Assembly: GCA_003353825.1 (NCBI GenBank)
Contig: PIVW01000372.1
Span: 1 to 5,942, forward strand
Reading direction: 5' to 3'
From: Chloroflexota bacterium
GTDB taxonomy: Bacteria; Chloroflexota; Anaerolineae; J102
Length of the DNA: 5,942 nucleotides
Below the pieces are notes generated by a model that searched no databases, was not told the DNA's origin, and saw only the letters and a program-made list of their open reading frames with translations. Below, one piece after another: positions 5,006 through 5,942 of this stretch; within the stretch, counting starts at the first letter, position 1; each line of letters opens with the position of its first letter. The position numbers and the translations under genes are program-made.

Positions 5006-5212
5006 TTAGTCTCCTTTGGGCGGTAGAGGTATGAAGGTGCTCGTTGCAAAGCCGGGACTGCCGTCCGGCCCATTGTAAACAGTCTCATGGACTATCCCAT
5101 GGGGTAACATAATGAAAAACATCTTTGTGTTACGTTCATGAATGCTTCGCCAACGTATTGTTTTTTCTCCCATGTGTTTTTCAAAAAACGCTTCCGCGTC
5201 TGCAATACTCAA
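5006..5212 (-). CDS. Hypothetical protein, 68 aa, probable TTG start
   Basis: I do not recognise this protein. The likely start is TTG 5212, one base after the recT stop codon (TGA, plus-strand 5214-5216). A purine run (AGGGGGG on the - strand) ends 6 nt upstream. The product begins MSIADAEAFFEKHMGEKTIRW and continues NTKMFFIMLPHGIVHETVYNG and FATSTFIPLPPKGD. This suggests one N-terminal helix followed by several beta strands, with no signal peptide or membrane span. An alternative TTG at 5239 would add LRQSGGND but has no ribosome binding site and would overlap recT by 26 nt. The gene stays in frame to TAA 5006-5008 and is followed one base later by the next gene. Position in the recT cluster implies co-expression; the role is unknown. 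Confidence 0.68.
   Translation of the reverse strand: MSIADAEAFFEKHMGEKTIRWRSIHERNTKMFFIMLPHGIVHETVYNGPDGSPGFATSTFIPLPPKGD
5010..5017 (-). promoter_or_regulatory. Ribosome binding site that selects a TTG start
   Basis: On the - strand AAAGGAGA lies inside the last codons of the 68-aa gene (PPKGD), 6 nt before TTG 5004. The sequence reads GAC TAA A TTG, so a terminating ribosome is placed on the next start. It is the main evidence for calling TTG rather than the downstream ATG as the start of the 94-aa gene. Confidence 0.65.
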
Positions 5213-5237
5213 ATCATTCCCCCCTGATTGCCGCAGC
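5213..5237. repeat. 25-nt near-repeat, copy B (partner at 4843-4867)
   Basis: This is the partner of copy A. It spans the last codons and stop of recT and supplies the purine run used as the ribosome binding site of the 68-aa gene. Purine runs follow the core in both copies on the - strand, so the shared sequence may be a gene-junction element as well as coding sequence. Confidence 0.7.
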
Positions 5238-5942
5238 AATCTGTTTGGGTGGTTCAGGCTCTAAGGTCATAAGATCAACCTGCTTAGCATATTCGAACGT
5301 TGAAGACATAGGAATCTCACGGCAGAGCCGGAGCATGATTGTTTTCCGGGCCATCCGGTCGTACCAGTCCCTCCATGCCGGAGTCGGGTTGCCGCTTTTC
5401 CTGGTCTTCTCTTCCACGTAATCAATCTCAGTGGCAGTCATGTGAGCAATATAGGGGGGGCCGTCTTTCTGGTAAGCCACGGCGAACGCCCCGACAATCG
5501 TTTCTTTGGAATTGCCTTTCACATATTCAAACTGCGGGCCTGTGTTGTCAGACCACTGGCGGAAGGTATCCCCATCATAAAGCAGATCGGCCTGCAGGGC
5601 AGAATACCTGCCGGTTCTCTCAGCCAGTCGCTGAAGCCCGACATAGGAAATCTGCGGCTTCATAATCCCGGCGTAGGGAATGAGGTAAATCTCCGCAGCC
5701 GATGCGCCATAGCCCGGGCATAATCCCAGGCGGGCGCAGACTTTGATTGCCTGCCTGACAGAATCCAGAGTGCATTTACCCAGGAGATTCTTTTTATCCT
5801 CCCTGATCAGATGCGCCAGCTGATCGATAACGAGCCCTACCCGGAATTGCGGGGCATCCGGCGGGGCCATGTCTTGCAGGAAACTTTCGTTCTGGCGCAA
5901 ATCGGCGACGACATCCACCGGGCCCCTTTGCTGAACCTGTTG
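5214..5942 (-). CDS. recT: RecT-family single-strand DNA annealing protein, 5' partial
   Basis: The frame is open to the window edge (242 residues visible) and ends at TGA 5214-5216. RecT-family proteins anneal complementary single strands in phage recombination, normally with an exonuclease partner, which would have to lie outside this window. Visible family features include the N-terminal helix region (VIDQLAHLIREDKKNLLGKC), then LGLCPGYGASAAEIYLIPY, which matches the usual LGL-P...YLVPY element. The strand-turn ISYVGLQRLAERTGRY matches the common I-x-Y-x-G-L-x-x-L-A-R-x-S-G. Near the C-terminus, WRDWYDRMARKTIMLRLCRE and IPMS match the M-x-x-K-T-x-x-R-x-L...P-x-S block. The GTG at 5916-5918 is one possible start, but the frame continues upstream with Gln-rich codons and no stop, so the true start is probably outside. 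It heads, or sits within, a tightly packed cluster of small genes. Confidence 0.9.
   Translation of the reverse strand, partial: QQVQQRGPVDVVADLRQNESFLQDMAPPDAPQFRVGLVIDQLAHLIREDKKNLLGKCTLDSVRQAIKVCARLGLCPGYGASAAEIYLIPYAGIMKPQISYVGLQRLAERTGRYSALQADLLYDGDTFRQWSDNTGPQFEYVKGNSKETIVGAFAVAYQKDGPPYIAHMTATEIDYVEEKTRKSGNPTPAWRDWYDRMARKTIMLRLCREIPMSSTFEYAKQVDLMTLEPEPPKQIAAAIRGE

Noticed and set aside
5125..5723. Several + strand frames opposite recT and the 68-aa gene
   Set aside because: They are antisense shadows; the - strand carries clear RecT motifs across the same bases.

Overview
The window is a piece of a tailed bacteriophage or prophage genome (Caudoviricetes-type). It holds the end of a tail-fibre/adhesin cassette on the + strand, which meets a recombination-associated cluster on the - strand head-on at about position 4.45 kb. 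The evidence is a run of low-complexity, His/Gly/Ala/Thr-rich fibre proteins, a peptidase S74 intramolecular chaperone domain, a RecT-family annealing protein, and very tight packing with Shine-Dalgarno-led starts and stop-to-start gaps of a few bases. The strong purine-rich ribosome binding sites show a bacterial host. Nothing here identifies the host genus, and whether this is a free phage or a prophage cannot be decided, because no integrase, attachment site or host gene is present.

Plus-strand late region (1-4402). A fibre gene open at its 5' end carries six full and one partial copies of a 32-residue repeat with four invariant histidines, then a beta-rich C-terminal domain. Next come a 383-aa fibre with a C-terminal S74 autoprotease/chaperone, a 117-aa small beta-type protein, and a 617-aa adhesin. 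The adhesin has a short collagen-like stretch, three ~96-100-residue repeats full of HxH motifs, and a C-terminal beta-sandwich-like domain likely to bind a host surface ligand. The last gene encodes a 26-residue protein made almost entirely of Lys and Pro, behind a perfect ribosome binding site. All five + strand genes read in one direction with short gaps, so they look like one late operon building the host-contact end of the tail.

Convergent junction (4403-4493). This 91-bp gap holds two strong GC-rich hairpins, one just after each converging gene set. Neither has a good U-tract on its expected strand.

Minus-strand region (5942 down to 4494). A RecT-family protein, open at the window edge, is followed by 68-, 94- and 90-aa proteins. 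These are spaced or overlapped so closely that translational coupling is very likely. Two of them appear to start at TTG one base after the preceding stop codon. RecT-type proteins anneal single-stranded DNA during phage recombination; the three small downstream proteins have no assigned function.

The most notable points are the invariant histidine lattice in the first fibre, the Lys/Pro microprotein, and an in-frame 25-nt near-repeat shared between the 3' end of recT and the 94-aa gene. No wholly new system can be demonstrated from this sequence alone.
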